64,000 bases of DNA from CAVURS01 sp963795385 (lineage in GTDB: Bacteria > Actinomycetota > Actinomycetes > Actinomycetales > CAVURS01). The notes under the pieces were generated by a model. It ran no database searches. It saw only the letters and a list, made by a program, of their open reading frames with translations, and had not been told where the DNA came from. Position 1 is the first letter of the stretch, and each line of letters starts with the position of its first letter. A program made the position numbers and the translations under genes. The DNA is taken from positions 1 to 64,000 of the forward strand of contig CAWCHK010000011.1 of assembly GCA_963795385.1 (NCBI GenBank). The letters are read 5' to 3'. Shown here piece after piece: positions 33,956 through 42,296 of the stretch.

Positions 33956-34711
33956 TCAGGAGCTGAGCGGCAGCCAGGCCAGGACCTTGGGCAGCTGGGC
34001 GTCCCAGTAGGCGAACGTGTGCGCCCCGTCCCCGAAGTCGGTCGTCACCTGGACGTCGTGCCTGATCGCGGTCTCCACGAACCGCATGTTGTCGCCGTGC
34101 AGCTCCTCCTGCACGCCGCAGCAGACGTAGATCGCCGGCAGCGACTCCGGGTCCTGGCCCCGCTCGAGGAGTGCCAGCAGGTCGTCGTCGGTGCCGGCCA
34201 CGTCGCGGCCGCCGAAGATCCGCTGCCAGTCCTTCTCCCGCTCCGCCCGGCGAGGGATCACGCCGACCAGGTCCACCGCGCCGGACAGGCTGGCGACCGC
34301 GGCGAAGCGCTCCGGTTGCAGCAGCCCGAGCTTCACGGCGCCGTACCCACCCATCGAGATGCCGACGGCGAAGGTGTCCTCCCGGCGCCCGGAGGCTCGG
34401 AAGTGGCGCTGCACGACCTCGGGCAGCTCCTGGGACAGGAAGGTCCAGTACGCCCCGCCGTACGCCTCGTCCACGGCGAAGCTGCGATCGGTCTGCGGCA
34501 TGACCACGGTGAGATCCAGGTCCTCGACGTACCGGGCGATCGAGGTCATCCGCAGCGCGGCGGTCGAGTCGTCCCCGAGCCCGTGCAGCAGGTAGAGCAC
34601 CGGCGACCCTTCGTCGGAACGATCCTTCGACGGCTGGTCCGGCAGCAGGACCGTGATCGACGTCCCGTGCCCGAGCGCCTGCGAGAAGAAGTCGCACCTG
34701 ACCGTTGCCAC
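33956..34711 (-). CDS. Esterase of the S-formylglutathione hydrolase/antigen 85 type
   Basis: 251-aa alpha/beta hydrolase (PF00756 type). Contains VLYLLHGLGDDSTAALR, the nucleophile elbow VGISMGGYGAVKLGL and late His in DFGDGAHTFAYWD. No signal peptide is evident from the chosen GTG 34711 (ATVRCDFFSQALGHGTS); an earlier GTG at 34756 would add a Val/Pro-rich leader. Acts probably on acyl esters; substrate unknown. Confidence 0.85.
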   Translation of the reverse strand: MATVRCDFFSQALGHGTSITVLLPDQPSKDRSDEGSPVLYLLHGLGDDSTAALRMTSIARYVEDLDLTVVMPQTDRSFAVDEAYGGAYWTFLSQELPEVVQRHFRASGRREDTFAVGISMGGYGAVKLGLLQPERFAAVASLSGAVDLVGVIPRRAEREKDWQRIFGGRDVAGTDDDLLALLERGQDPESLPAIYVCCGVQEELHGDNMRFVETAIRHDVQVTTDFGDGAHTFAYWDAQLPKVLAWLPLSS

Positions 34712-34840
34712 GACGACCAACGTAGGCGCGACGGGCACGGTCGGCACGGTCGGCACGCGGGGTCCACCTCACGCTGCGTCACCGGGTGAAAAAAAGGAAT
34801 TCGCGCTCAGCTGGACCGCGGGAGCACACATTCTCGTGAT

Positions 34841-34877
34841 GATCTGCTCTGAGTCCGGGGAGGACTCAGAGCAGATC
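34841..34877. terminator. Perfect 16-bp hairpin between methyltransferase and esterase genes
   Basis: Arms 34841-34856 (GATCTGCTCTGAGTCC) and 34862-34877 are exact complements with a 5-nt loop GGGGA. It lies downstream of the methyltransferase gene and upstream of the esterase gene, both leftward. The position fits a terminator, although no T tract follows. Its lower GC than the surroundings is unusual. The remaining 34712-34990 spacer shows no gene. Confidence 0.55.
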
Positions 34878-34990
34878 GCAGAAAACACAGGTGCCGCTCC
34901 GCGAGCGCGGTGACGCAACGTGATCGTCGGGCCTCCCGCAACGGCCCATGATCGTCACGATTGGTGCCAGCGACGTTGCCGGCGAGGTCG

Positions 34991-35794
34991 TCAGCGAGGT
35001 CGTCGGCCGGCCCAGGCCTGGAAGATCCGTGGCGACCCGAAGATTGTGCCGGGGTCGGCGGCGAGCTCCAGCAGCCCCTTCAGGGCGGCATCGACCTCGT
35101 CCCGCGTGGCGATCCCGTTGGCGACGATGGCGTCAGCGGTGAGGTCGATCGTCGAGTGGGGCAATGTCTTGGCCTCGCCGGTCACGTCCGCGCGCTGTAC
35201 GACGGTGACCGTAGGCGCGGGGATGTCGGCCGCGGTGAACAGGCGGTGCAGCTTGCGGCCCATCAGCGGGTCACCGCCGCTGCTGGACAGGACCCGTTGG
35301 TAGGCCTGCACCCAGAAGTCGAAGTCAGCGTTGGGGGGGTCGCAGAAGGAGCCCTCGAAGTCGGCGTCCTCCACCACGATCGACCCACCGGGGCGGACCG
35401 CGGACCACATGGACCGCAGCACGTCGACCGGGCGGCTCAGATGTTGCAGGACGTTGCGGCAGTAGACCAGGTCATAGCTGTCCGGCTCGGACCAGTCGTA
35501 GATGCTGAGCGCCCGGAACTCGACGTTGGGCACGCCCTGAGCAGCGGCTGATGCCCGGGCGAGATCCACCTTCTCGTCGTCCATGTCGATGCCGACGACG
35601 CGCCCTTCGCCGCCGACCTGCCGGGCCAGCTCGAAGGTGACGTCGCCAGCACCGGAGCCGAGATCGAGGCAGGTCATGCCGGGCTGTAGCCCCGCTCGCT
35701 CCAGTAGCGCGGCGGTCGTCGGCTCCCATGACCGGGCAAGAACCTGCAGCCGCTCGTAGCCGACCTCGCCGCCACGGATGACATACCGCTCCAT
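34991..35794 (-). CDS. Class I SAM-dependent methyltransferase
   Basis: 267 aa. SAM motif I LDLGSGAGDVTFELARQVGG, acidic end of strand 2 VVGIDMDDEKV, motif II YDLVYCRNVLQHLSRPVDVL and motif III VRPGGSIVVEDADFEG. It belongs to the UbiE/methyltransferase-11/25 group. ATG at 35794. Acceptor substrate unknown; no biosynthetic cluster surrounds it. Confidence 0.88.
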   Translation of the reverse strand: MERYVIRGGEVGYERLQVLARSWEPTTAALLERAGLQPGMTCLDLGSGAGDVTFELARQVGGEGRVVGIDMDDEKVDLARASAAAQGVPNVEFRALSIYDWSEPDSYDLVYCRNVLQHLSRPVDVLRSMWSAVRPGGSIVVEDADFEGSFCDPPNADFDFWVQAYQRVLSSSGGDPLMGRKLHRLFTAADIPAPTVTVVQRADVTGEAKTLPHSTIDLTADAIVANGIATRDEVDAALKGLLELAADPGTIFGSPRIFQAWAGRRPR

Positions 35795-35908
35795 GCGGCG
35801 AACACTAGGCGCCTCAGTTCGCGCAGAACAGACCCGGATCGCGTCCTCTCCGGCTGGGGGCGGGAGCCGCATGCAGCGGGACGCGAGTGCCACGCCGGTG
35901 CAGCGGGT

Positions 35909-35968
35909 ACGGCGGGTCGGTGGGCGGGTCGTTGGGCGGGTCGGTGGGCGGGTCGGTGGGCGTGGCGG
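35909..35968. repeat. 12-bp G-rich tandem repeat
   Basis: About four to five copies of GGGCGGGTCGGT (one copy has GTT) in the 179-bp spacer between the coiled-coil gene and the methyltransferase gene. Regular GGG runs give quadruplex potential on the plus strand. Confidence 0.85.
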
Positions 35969-35973
35969 CGAGC

Positions 35974-36924
35974 TCAGGACAGGTCTTCGAGGCGCGAGTT
36001 GGCGTCCTCGAGCCGGCGAGCGGCCGCTCGGAGCGCCTGGGCCGCCTTGTCCGAGGCGGCCCGGGCCCGGGCCTCGTCGCGTCGGGCCCGCGCGTGATCC
36101 GCCTCCGCGGTCTTCAGCGCGGCCCGGGCGGCGTCCGCCTCTGCCCTGGTCTCGCCCGTCCGCCGCCCGGCCTCCGCCAGCTGCGCGGAGGCCTGCTTGC
36201 GCGCTGCGAACGCCTCCTCCATCGCCGCCTCGGCCTTGTCCACAGCAGCGTGCGCGGCCTGCTGAGCCTTCGACTCGCCCTTCGACTCCCTCTTCGACTC
36301 CCTCTCGGGCTCGACCTTCGTCTTCACCGTCTTCGGCGTGGCCCGAGGATCGGTCTCGGTCTCGGGCGGGGACTCGGCAGCCGGCCGCTGCCCCTCCCGG
36401 ACGACCGTCAGATGCCCGGTGGGAGTCGGGCCGAACCCGGTGTGCTGCAACGCCTCGCTGAGCTGCCCGGCCATCAGCTGCTCAGCGGAAGAGGCGTCGG
36501 CGACCGCGGCCCGCAGGGTGGCGTCGAGGTCCCGCGTGGTCTGCTCGGTCACCCGCCGGCCGGACTCCCTCGCGAGCGCCGCCGCGCGGCGTACCAACGT
36601 CGTCACGACCTTCTGCTGCTCGCGGGACAGCGCCCGCATCTGCGCGCCATCGAGTGCCGCCGTCGCCTTGCGCAGGCCGACGCCGAGCTCGACCAGGGGC
36701 TGGACGGCCTCCGGGTCCTCGCGGACCAACAGGTTGGCCAGGGAGGCTGCCGCCGTCGGACGGCCGAGCTTCTTGATCCGTGCCGCGAGCTCGCGCTCCC
36801 CCGCGGCCTGCGCGGCCTTCGCCCGGGCATTCCGGGCGGCGGTGAACTCCTCTGGTGGAAGGGCGTACAGCTCGGCCGAGACCTGGCTCAGGGCCGCATC
36901 GCCCCCTGCTGCCTGATCTGCCAT
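35974..36924 (-). CDS. Conserved hypothetical coiled-coil protein
   Basis: 316 aa. The N-terminal half (ELYALPPEEFTAARNARAKA, RIKKLGRPTAAASLANLLVR, VVTTLVRRAAALARESGRRV) matches a soluble protein widespread in actinobacteria with no known function. The linker has KRESKGESK repeats. The C-terminal 110 residues are a highly charged Ala/Arg/Glu coiled coil (DHARARRDEARARAASDKAA). ATG at 36924 lies 7 nt after the SDR gene stop. Confidence 0.75.
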   Translation of the reverse strand: MADQAAGGDAALSQVSAELYALPPEEFTAARNARAKAAQAAGERELAARIKKLGRPTAAASLANLLVREDPEAVQPLVELGVGLRKATAALDGAQMRALSREQQKVVTTLVRRAAALARESGRRVTEQTTRDLDATLRAAVADASSAEQLMAGQLSEALQHTGFGPTPTGHLTVVREGQRPAAESPPETETDPRATPKTVKTKVEPERESKRESKGESKAQQAAHAAVDKAEAAMEEAFAARKQASAQLAEAGRRTGETRAEADAARAALKTAEADHARARRDEARARAASDKAAQALRAAARRLEDANSRLEDLS

Positions 36925-36931
36925 GAGCTGC

Positions 36932-37930
36932 CTACCGGGAGCGGGGAGCGTAGGCCTCGGCCAACCGGTCCATCGTCGCGTCCAGGCCGGCATCGACGAC
37001 CCGGCGGCTCGGGTCGGCGTCGTGCCACTCGACGATCTCGCGGGCCCCCTGTGCGAACGGGACGGTGGCGAGCCATCCCGGCACCAGCGCCTTGACCTTG
37101 CTGTTGTCGAAGACCATCGAGTGCGCCTTGTCGCCGACCAGGCCGGCCCCCCACTCCGGGTCGGCCGCCAGGACCGCATCCGACGGCACGTGCACGATCC
37201 GCGGCCGGACGCCCGCCGCCTCGGCCAGGGCCTCCGCGATCTGGTCCCACGGCAGCGCCTCGTCGGACGTGATGTGGAACGAGTCACCGATCGCTCGCGG
37301 GTTGGCCAGCAGGCCGACGAACGGCACGGCGAAGTCCGTGCTGTGGGTGAGGGTCCACAGTGAGGTGCCGTCGCCGTGGACGACCAGGGGCGCGCCGCGA
37401 CGCATCCGCTCGATGGCGGTCCAGCCACCGTCGAACGGGACGGACGTGCGGTCGTAGGTGTGCGACGGGCGGACGATCGTGGCCGGGAAGCCCTCCTCGC
37501 GGTACGCCGCCACGAGGAGGTCCTCGCAGGCGATCTTGTCCCGCGAGTACTGCCAGTAGGGGTTGCGCAGCGGCGTGGACTCCAGGACCGGCAGCCGGGC
37601 CGGGGGCGTCTGGTAGGCGGACGCGGAGCTGATGAAGACGTACTGCCCGACCCGCCCCCGCAGCAGGTCCAGGTCAGCCTGCACGTGGTCGGTGGTGAAG
37701 GCCAGGAAGTCCACGACGACGTCGAAGTCCTCGCCCCCCACCGCCTCCCGGACGGCGGCGGCGTCACGCACGTCCACGGTCAGCACCCTGGCCTCGGGCG
37801 GGATGGGACGGTCCGTGGTCGTACCCCGGTTGAGCAGGGTGACGTCCAGGCCCTGCTCGACGGCCCGGTGGCTGCAGGCGGTGCTGATGACGCCGGTGCC
37901 GCCGATGATCAGGACGCGAGGCGCGGTCAT
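36932..37930 (-). CDS. NAD-dependent epimerase/dehydratase (atypical SDR)
   Basis: 332-aa extended SDR. The nucleotide motif GGTGVISTACSHRAVEQG, the VFISSASAYQTPP strand with catalytic Ser/Tyr and SRDKIACEDLLVAAYREEG can be seen. The active-site YxxxK is modified to YSRDK. Resembles isoflavone-reductase-like/CSP41-like epimerases. ATG at 37930. Substrate not predictable. Confidence 0.85.
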   Translation of the reverse strand: MTAPRVLIIGGTGVISTACSHRAVEQGLDVTLLNRGTTTDRPIPPEARVLTVDVRDAAAVREAVGGEDFDVVVDFLAFTTDHVQADLDLLRGRVGQYVFISSASAYQTPPARLPVLESTPLRNPYWQYSRDKIACEDLLVAAYREEGFPATIVRPSHTYDRTSVPFDGGWTAIERMRRGAPLVVHGDGTSLWTLTHSTDFAVPFVGLLANPRAIGDSFHITSDEALPWDQIAEALAEAAGVRPRIVHVPSDAVLAADPEWGAGLVGDKAHSMVFDNSKVKALVPGWLATVPFAQGAREIVEWHDADPSRRVVDAGLDATMDRLAEAYAPRSR

Positions 37931-38031
37931 GCCGGAAGGCTAGCCGCGCGCCGCGACCGCCAGCAGGCCACCTGTATCAGTCGCCCCGCCGACGCCCTCC
38001 TCACCGTGCCCGTCCCGAGGGAGGTGGCGCC

Positions 38032-40230
38032 ATGTCTGCGATCACGAGCGAGGTCGGCGACCCCGCAGGTGCGGCCGAGCTGTCCAAGCTGCGGCGCGAG
38101 CTGAGCCGCTTCGACACCGTGTTCTTCCTGATCTCGGCCATGGTGGTCGTCGACACCATCGGCGCCATCGCCATCGGGGGCGCCGAGGCCTTCACCTGGC
38201 TTCTGGTCCTCTTCGTGCTCTTCTTCGTCCCGTCGGCCCTCGCGACCGCCGAGCTCGGGTCGGCCCTGCCCGACGAGGGCGGGCCCTACGTGTGGGTCCG
38301 CCGGGCCTTCGGCCGCTTCGCCGGTGCGCTCACGTCACTGCTCTACTGGGCCGGGACGCCGATGTGGCTGGGCGGCTCGCTGACCGTGGTGGCCATTGCC
38401 GTCTGGCAACGGTTCGTCTCTCCGCTGGATGGGCCCCTGCAGTACCTCTTCGCCGCCGCGTTCGTCGGTGCCGCGACGTTCGGCAGCGTGGTCCCCTTGC
38501 GCTGGGGCAAGTGGGTGCCCTCCAGCGGGGCCATCGGCCAGATCCTGCTGCTGACCTTCTTCTCCGGGTCGGTCGTCGCGTACGGCGTCCGGCACGGGGT
38601 TCACGGCATCGCGGTGGGTGACCTCCGGCCGTCGTACTCCGTGTTCATCGCCGTCGTACCCGTGCTGCTCTACTCCTTCGTCGGCATCGAGCTGCCGTCG
38701 ACCGCCGGGGGTGAGATGCGCGACCCGCGCAGGGACATCCCCTGGGCCATCGCGCGGGCCGGAGTGGGCCAGCTGGTCATGTACGTCGTGCCGATCCTTT
38801 CCGTACTGGTTGTCCTCCCGGTGGGTCAGGTCACGTCGTTGCGCGGGCTGGTCGACGCCATGCAAACGGTGTTCACCGTCTACGGCGGATCGGTCCGAAG
38901 CGATGGCGCCGCAACGCTTTCCGGCGCCGGGGTGCTCGTCGGCGCGGCCACCGGCCTGCTCTTCGTCTGGGTCCTGGTCGCCAGCGGGACGACGTGGATC
39001 ATGGGCGCCTCGCGGGCGGAGGCGGCGGCGTGCCTCGACGGCGCCGGACCGGCCGGGCTCGGCCGGGTCTCCGTACGGACCGGCGTACCCGTGCGGATGG
39101 CCCTGCTCTCCGGCATCGTCTCCCTGCTCACCGCGGTCGTGGACCTGTGGGCGACCCACGGCGACAGCCAGCGGTTCTTCTCGGCCGCGCTGACCGTGGC
39201 CATCTCGCTGATCCTGCTCGCCTACCTGCTGATCTTCCCCGCGTTCGTCGCCCTGAGGTTGCGGGCACCCGGACTGCCCCGGCCGTTCCGCGTGCCCGGC
39301 GGGGTGGCCGTCGCGGCGCTCGTCAGCGCCCTGGCGACGGCATGGAGCCTCCTCGCGGTCGTCTGCCTGCTCTGGCCGGGGTTCGGCACGCCGCGGCCGG
39401 ACGACGCACTGCCAGCGGGGTTTGCCGGCGACCGGACCGGCTTCGAGCTGCTCGTCCTCGGGCCGCTGGCCGGCCTGCTCCTGCTCTGCGGCGCCTTCTA
39501 CGGCCTGGGCCGGCGCACCCTGCCCGGAGCCGTTCCGGGAGAGAGTGCGCCGGCGGCGGCCTTGGGGCGTCTAGGCGTTGACGGACATCCGCACGCGGTG
39601 GACGACGAACGGGATGTGGCTCGGGTGGGCCTTGGTCGCGCCGAGGTAGACCCGGCCGGCCGGCAGACGGTGGCTGCCCGCATTGAGCCGCGACACGGTC
39701 AGGTGTCCGGCGCAGGCGGTGTGGAAGTTCACGCCGTCGACGTGCCCGTGGTTGGCGAAGGCGAAGACGAGCGAACGGTGGTCGGCCGACAGCTTCGCCA
39801 CGTCACCCTTCTCCAGCCGGACCCGGTCCATGCTCATCGGGGCCGAGCTGGTCAGGACGCCGGTGTAGACGACCCGGTCGTCCGCGCGGTGCGTGACCCG
39901 CAGGTGGAAGCCACTGACGTCGTGCCACAGGTAGACGCCGCCCCGGTCGCCTCCGGAGAAGTTCGGCGGCGCGCCCTGCACCTTGGCCTCCCAAGGGAGC
40001 CGGTCGCACGCCGCCGCCGACGGACCGGACGCGCCGGGCGTCGCGACGACCGCGGTGGTCGCCGCGGAGCCGGAGCTGGTGGTGCCGGCGAAGCTCGAGC
40101 CACCACCGCCGAGCATCGACGCGGCCATTGCGGCCGCCCCCGCCACCAAGGGCAGCGCGAGCGTCGTACGACGGCGGAACCTGTTGTCTCTCATGTCATC
40201 TCCACATGTCGGTGGGTGCCGCCGGCGTGA
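38032..40230 (+). CDS. APC-family amino-acid permease; frame runs on antisense to next gene
   Basis: The real permease is residues 1 to about 500, with twelve hydrophobic segments (FFLISAMVVVDTIGAIAIGG, FIAVVPVLLYSFVGIELPST, LTVAISLILLAYLLIFPAFV). ELPSTAGGEMRDPRRDIPWA in the middle is typical of the amino acid/polyamine family. After the last helix (LLLLCGAFYGLGRR) the frame stays open for about 220 Arg/Gly/Val-rich residues antisense to the secreted-protein gene. The tail is almost certainly not conserved. A TAG in the +1 frame at 39572-39574 would end it at a CTAG shared with the convergent gene. ATG at 38032 with GAGGGAGGTGG upstream. Confidence 0.8.
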   Translation: MSAITSEVGDPAGAAELSKLRRELSRFDTVFFLISAMVVVDTIGAIAIGGAEAFTWLLVLFVLFFVPSALATAELGSALPDEGGPYVWVRRAFGRFAGALTSLLYWAGTPMWLGGSLTVVAIAVWQRFVSPLDGPLQYLFAAAFVGAATFGSVVPLRWGKWVPSSGAIGQILLLTFFSGSVVAYGVRHGVHGIAVGDLRPSYSVFIAVVPVLLYSFVGIELPSTAGGEMRDPRRDIPWAIARAGVGQLVMYVVPILSVLVVLPVGQVTSLRGLVDAMQTVFTVYGGSVRSDGAATLSGAGVLVGAATGLLFVWVLVASGTTWIMGASRAEAAACLDGAGPAGLGRVSVRTGVPVRMALLSGIVSLLTAVVDLWATHGDSQRFFSAALTVAISLILLAYLLIFPAFVALRLRAPGLPRPFRVPGGVAVAALVSALATAWSLLAVVCLLWPGFGTPRPDDALPAGFAGDRTGFELLVLGPLAGLLLLCGAFYGLGRRTLPGAVPGESAPAAALGRLGVDGHPHAVDDERDVARVGLGRAEVDPAGRQTVAARIEPRHGQVSGAGGVEVHAVDVPVVGEGEDERTVVGRQLRHVTLLQPDPVHAHRGRAGQDAGVDDPVVRAVRDPQVEATDVVPQVDAAPVASGEVRRRALHLGLPREPVARRRRRTGRAGRRDDRGGRRGAGAGGAGEARATTAEHRRGHCGRPRHQGQRERRTTAEPVVSHVISTCRWVPPA
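39571..40194 (-). CDS. Secreted protein of unknown function
   Basis: 207 aa. N-terminal RRR followed by a hydrophobic stretch (TLALPLVAGAAAMAASMLGG) forms a signal peptide. The mature part (GVYLWHDVSGFHLRVTHRAD, FAFANHGHVDGVNFHTAC) contains two Cys and is conserved-looking but not a family I can name. ATG 40194 has GGAG upstream. Confidence 0.75.
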   Translation of the reverse strand: MRDNRFRRRTTLALPLVAGAAAMAASMLGGGGSSFAGTTSSGSAATTAVVATPGASGPSAAACDRLPWEAKVQGAPPNFSGGDRGGVYLWHDVSGFHLRVTHRADDRVVYTGVLTSSAPMSMDRVRLEKGDVAKLSADHRSLVFAFANHGHVDGVNFHTACAGHLTVSRLNAGSHRLPAGRVYLGATKAHPSHIPFVVHRVRMSVNA

Positions 40231-40299
40231 CGGCGAGGCCAACTGTGGACGTGCGGTGTTCGCAGACCATGCGTGCTGTGTACGGGTCAGGTTCGGGTT

Positions 40300-40881
40300 C
40301 TAGCGCGGGCTCGGCGTGGCCTCGCGACGAGCCCGGGCCCGATACGCCGCGGCCTTGGCCCGGTCCCCGCAGGCCGCCATGTCGCACCAGCGCCGCCGAT
40401 GGCCGCGAGAGCGGTCGAGATAGGGATGGGTGCAGGTGGGGTTCGCACACCACTTCAGGACGGCGTCATCGGGCAGGGCGAAGAGCTCGAGACCGGCCCG
40501 GGCCACCGCGGAGAGCGCGGAGGCGAGGTCGCCCTGCCGCTCGACCCGTCGTCCGTCCCCCAGCCCGGCCCGTCCGGCCACGACCCGGATCGTGGGGGGA
40601 GGCACGGCCGCGGCCCGGTTGAGCTGCCGCAGATCCCCCGGCGCGGGGTCCGCGCCGTCGATCAGCGCCTGGACCAGCCGGAAGATCGCCTCCCGCAGCT
40701 CGATCGCCCCGGCCCACTCGGCCTCGGTGGCCCGGACCCGCCGGTCGAGCACGCCCGCCAGCACGAACCAGTCGGCGAGGTCGGGCGGCGTCTGAAGGTT
40801 CTCGACCCGAGAATGGCCACGCTCGTTCAGCGTCCCGACGAAGTCGAGGGCCAGGTTCCCGCCGACGAACACAACGCTCAC
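40300..40881 (-). CDS. CGNR zinc-finger regulator (ABATE domain)
   Basis: 193-aa transcription factor. An N-terminal ABATE ligand-like domain (GGNLALDFVGTLNER, PDLADWFVLAGVLDRRV) is followed by a C-terminal zinc finger CANPTCTHPYLDRS, RRRWCDMAACGDRAKAAAYR. The eponymous CGNR is CGDR here. GTG at 40881 lies next to a 21-bp palindrome and faces an MFS gene across 89 bp. It probably represses itself and the transporter. Confidence 0.88.
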   Translation of the reverse strand: MSVVFVGGNLALDFVGTLNERGHSRVENLQTPPDLADWFVLAGVLDRRVRATEAEWAGAIELREAIFRLVQALIDGADPAPGDLRQLNRAAAVPPPTIRVVAGRAGLGDGRRVERQGDLASALSAVARAGLELFALPDDAVLKWCANPTCTHPYLDRSRGHRRRWCDMAACGDRAKAAAYRARARREATPSPR

Positions 40882-40902
40882 GTCACCATCTTGACCGGTG
40901 AC
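40882..40902. promoter_or_regulatory. Candidate CGNR operator 1
   Basis: A 21-bp palindrome GTCACC-N9-GGTGAC immediately upstream of the CGNR regulator start codon. The same half-sites and spacing recur 50 bp away. Confidence 0.65.
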
Positions 40903-40931
40903 GGTCGGCGCGGCAAGGTGATCAGGAGATC

Positions 40932-40952
40932 GTCACCGGTCAGGCCGGTGAC
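40932..40952. promoter_or_regulatory. Candidate CGNR operator 2
   Basis: A second 21-bp palindrome GTCACC-N9-GGTGAC, 18 bp before the MFS start codon. Its inner bases extend the palindrome (CCGG...CCGG). The centre-to-centre distance from operator 1 is 50 bp, so two dimers could act together. Confidence 0.68.
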
Positions 40953-40970
40953 GGGAGGGAGTGTCACCGC

Positions 40971-42296
40971 ATGCCGACCGACGCGCGAGCTCCGGCCGCG
41001 ACCACCCGTCCGGGCCGGCCCGCGGGCCCCCTGCCGCGCTACCTCCTGGCCGCGACGATGGCGCGGACCGCCGACGGGGGCGCCGGCCTGGGCCTGGTCC
41101 TGCTGGCCCTCGCCCCGGCCTCGCACCTCGACCACCCGGGCCCCACAGCCGGGTTGCTCGTGGCCGGGCTCAGCGCGCCCCACCTGGCCGGCCCGTTCGT
41201 CGCGCGCCGGCTCGACCGCGCCCGCGACGGTCGGCGGGTGCTGGCGATCGCATTCGCGGCGTACGCCGTGCTGCTCGCCGCCGGGGCGGTCCTGCTGGGG
41301 CGGGCACCACTGCCGCTGGTGGGCGGGTGCGTCGTGCTCGCCGGCACCTGCGGGCCCCTGCTCACCGGAGGCCTGAGCAGTCGCGTGACCGACCTCGCCG
41401 CGGACACCGGCCAGGGGCAGCGGCGGGGGCAGCGGCGGGCGCAGCGGCGGGCACAGGGCTGGGATGCGGTCACCTACGGCCTCGGCGGCACGGCCGGCCC
41501 AGCGCTCGTGGCGGCCACCGCCGCCGTCACCGGTGCCCTCACCGCCGTCCTCGTGCTCTGCGCGGGCGCGCTGGTCGCAGCCGGTCTCACCCTGACGTTG
41601 CCTGAGGACCGCCGGTCTGAGGCTGATGCCACCCAGGCGCTGACCGTGCGCGCGGCCATCGCCCTGGTGGCCCGGACCGGTCCGCTCCGCCGGGTGACGT
41701 ACACCACCATGGTCAACGCGGCCGTCTGCGGCGGCCTGTCCCTGCTTGCCGTGACGCTGGGCCGCGCGCTCAGCAGCTGGCCGAGCGCGGGCGCGACGCT
41801 GGCTGCGACCTTCGGCGCCGGCAACCTGCTGGGCTCGATGGCGCTGACCGCCCGGCCGCTGCGCGGGGAGCCAGAACGCCTGACCATCCGTTGTCTCGCA
41901 GTGCTTTCGGCGATCTACGCTTGCTGCGCGGCGGCTCCGACGTACCTCCTGGCGGTCATCGCATTCACGGTCGCGGGCGCGGCGAACGCGGCGATGTTCA
42001 CCGCGACCCTGGCCGCGCGAGCCGAGTACTCACCACCGACCGCGCGGGCCCAGATCTTCGTGTCGGTCTCCGGCCTCAAGGTCGGCGCTGTCGCCGCGGG
42101 GACGGCCCTCGCGGGCGCCTTCGTGTCACACGGTCCGCGGACCCTGCTCGGCGCCGGGGCGGTCGCCGCCGCCACCGCCGTCGCGGCCACCTGGCTGGAG
42201 CGTCACGGGCCGGGCGCGCGGTGGGCGGCGGGCGGCGGCACCCGGCTCAGCCGAGGATCTCGGCCAGCACCGCGGCCGGGATGTTCCGGCCGCTGA
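40971..42296 (+). CDS. Major facilitator superfamily efflux protein
   Basis: 441 aa with about ten to twelve hydrophobic helices (LLAATMARTADGGAGLGLVL, AGALVAAGLTLTLPEDR, VSVSGLKVGAVAAGTALAGA). A cytoplasmic loop has QRR repeats (GQRRGQRRAQRRAQ). Residues after about 400 are Arg/Pro-rich and the last 50 bp overlap the convergent dehydratase gene, so the native stop may be earlier. Divergent from the CGNR regulator, whose operator lies before its ATG. Confidence 0.82.
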   Translation: MPTDARAPAATTRPGRPAGPLPRYLLAATMARTADGGAGLGLVLLALAPASHLDHPGPTAGLLVAGLSAPHLAGPFVARRLDRARDGRRVLAIAFAAYAVLLAAGAVLLGRAPLPLVGGCVVLAGTCGPLLTGGLSSRVTDLAADTGQGQRRGQRRAQRRAQGWDAVTYGLGGTAGPALVAATAAVTGALTAVLVLCAGALVAAGLTLTLPEDRRSEADATQALTVRAAIALVARTGPLRRVTYTTMVNAAVCGGLSLLAVTLGRALSSWPSAGATLAATFGAGNLLGSMALTARPLRGEPERLTIRCLAVLSAIYACCAAAPTYLLAVIAFTVAGAANAAMFTATLAARAEYSPPTARAQIFVSVSGLKVGAVAAGTALAGAFVSHGPRTLLGAGAVAAATAVAATWLERHGPGARWAAGGGTRLSRGSRPAPRPGCSGR

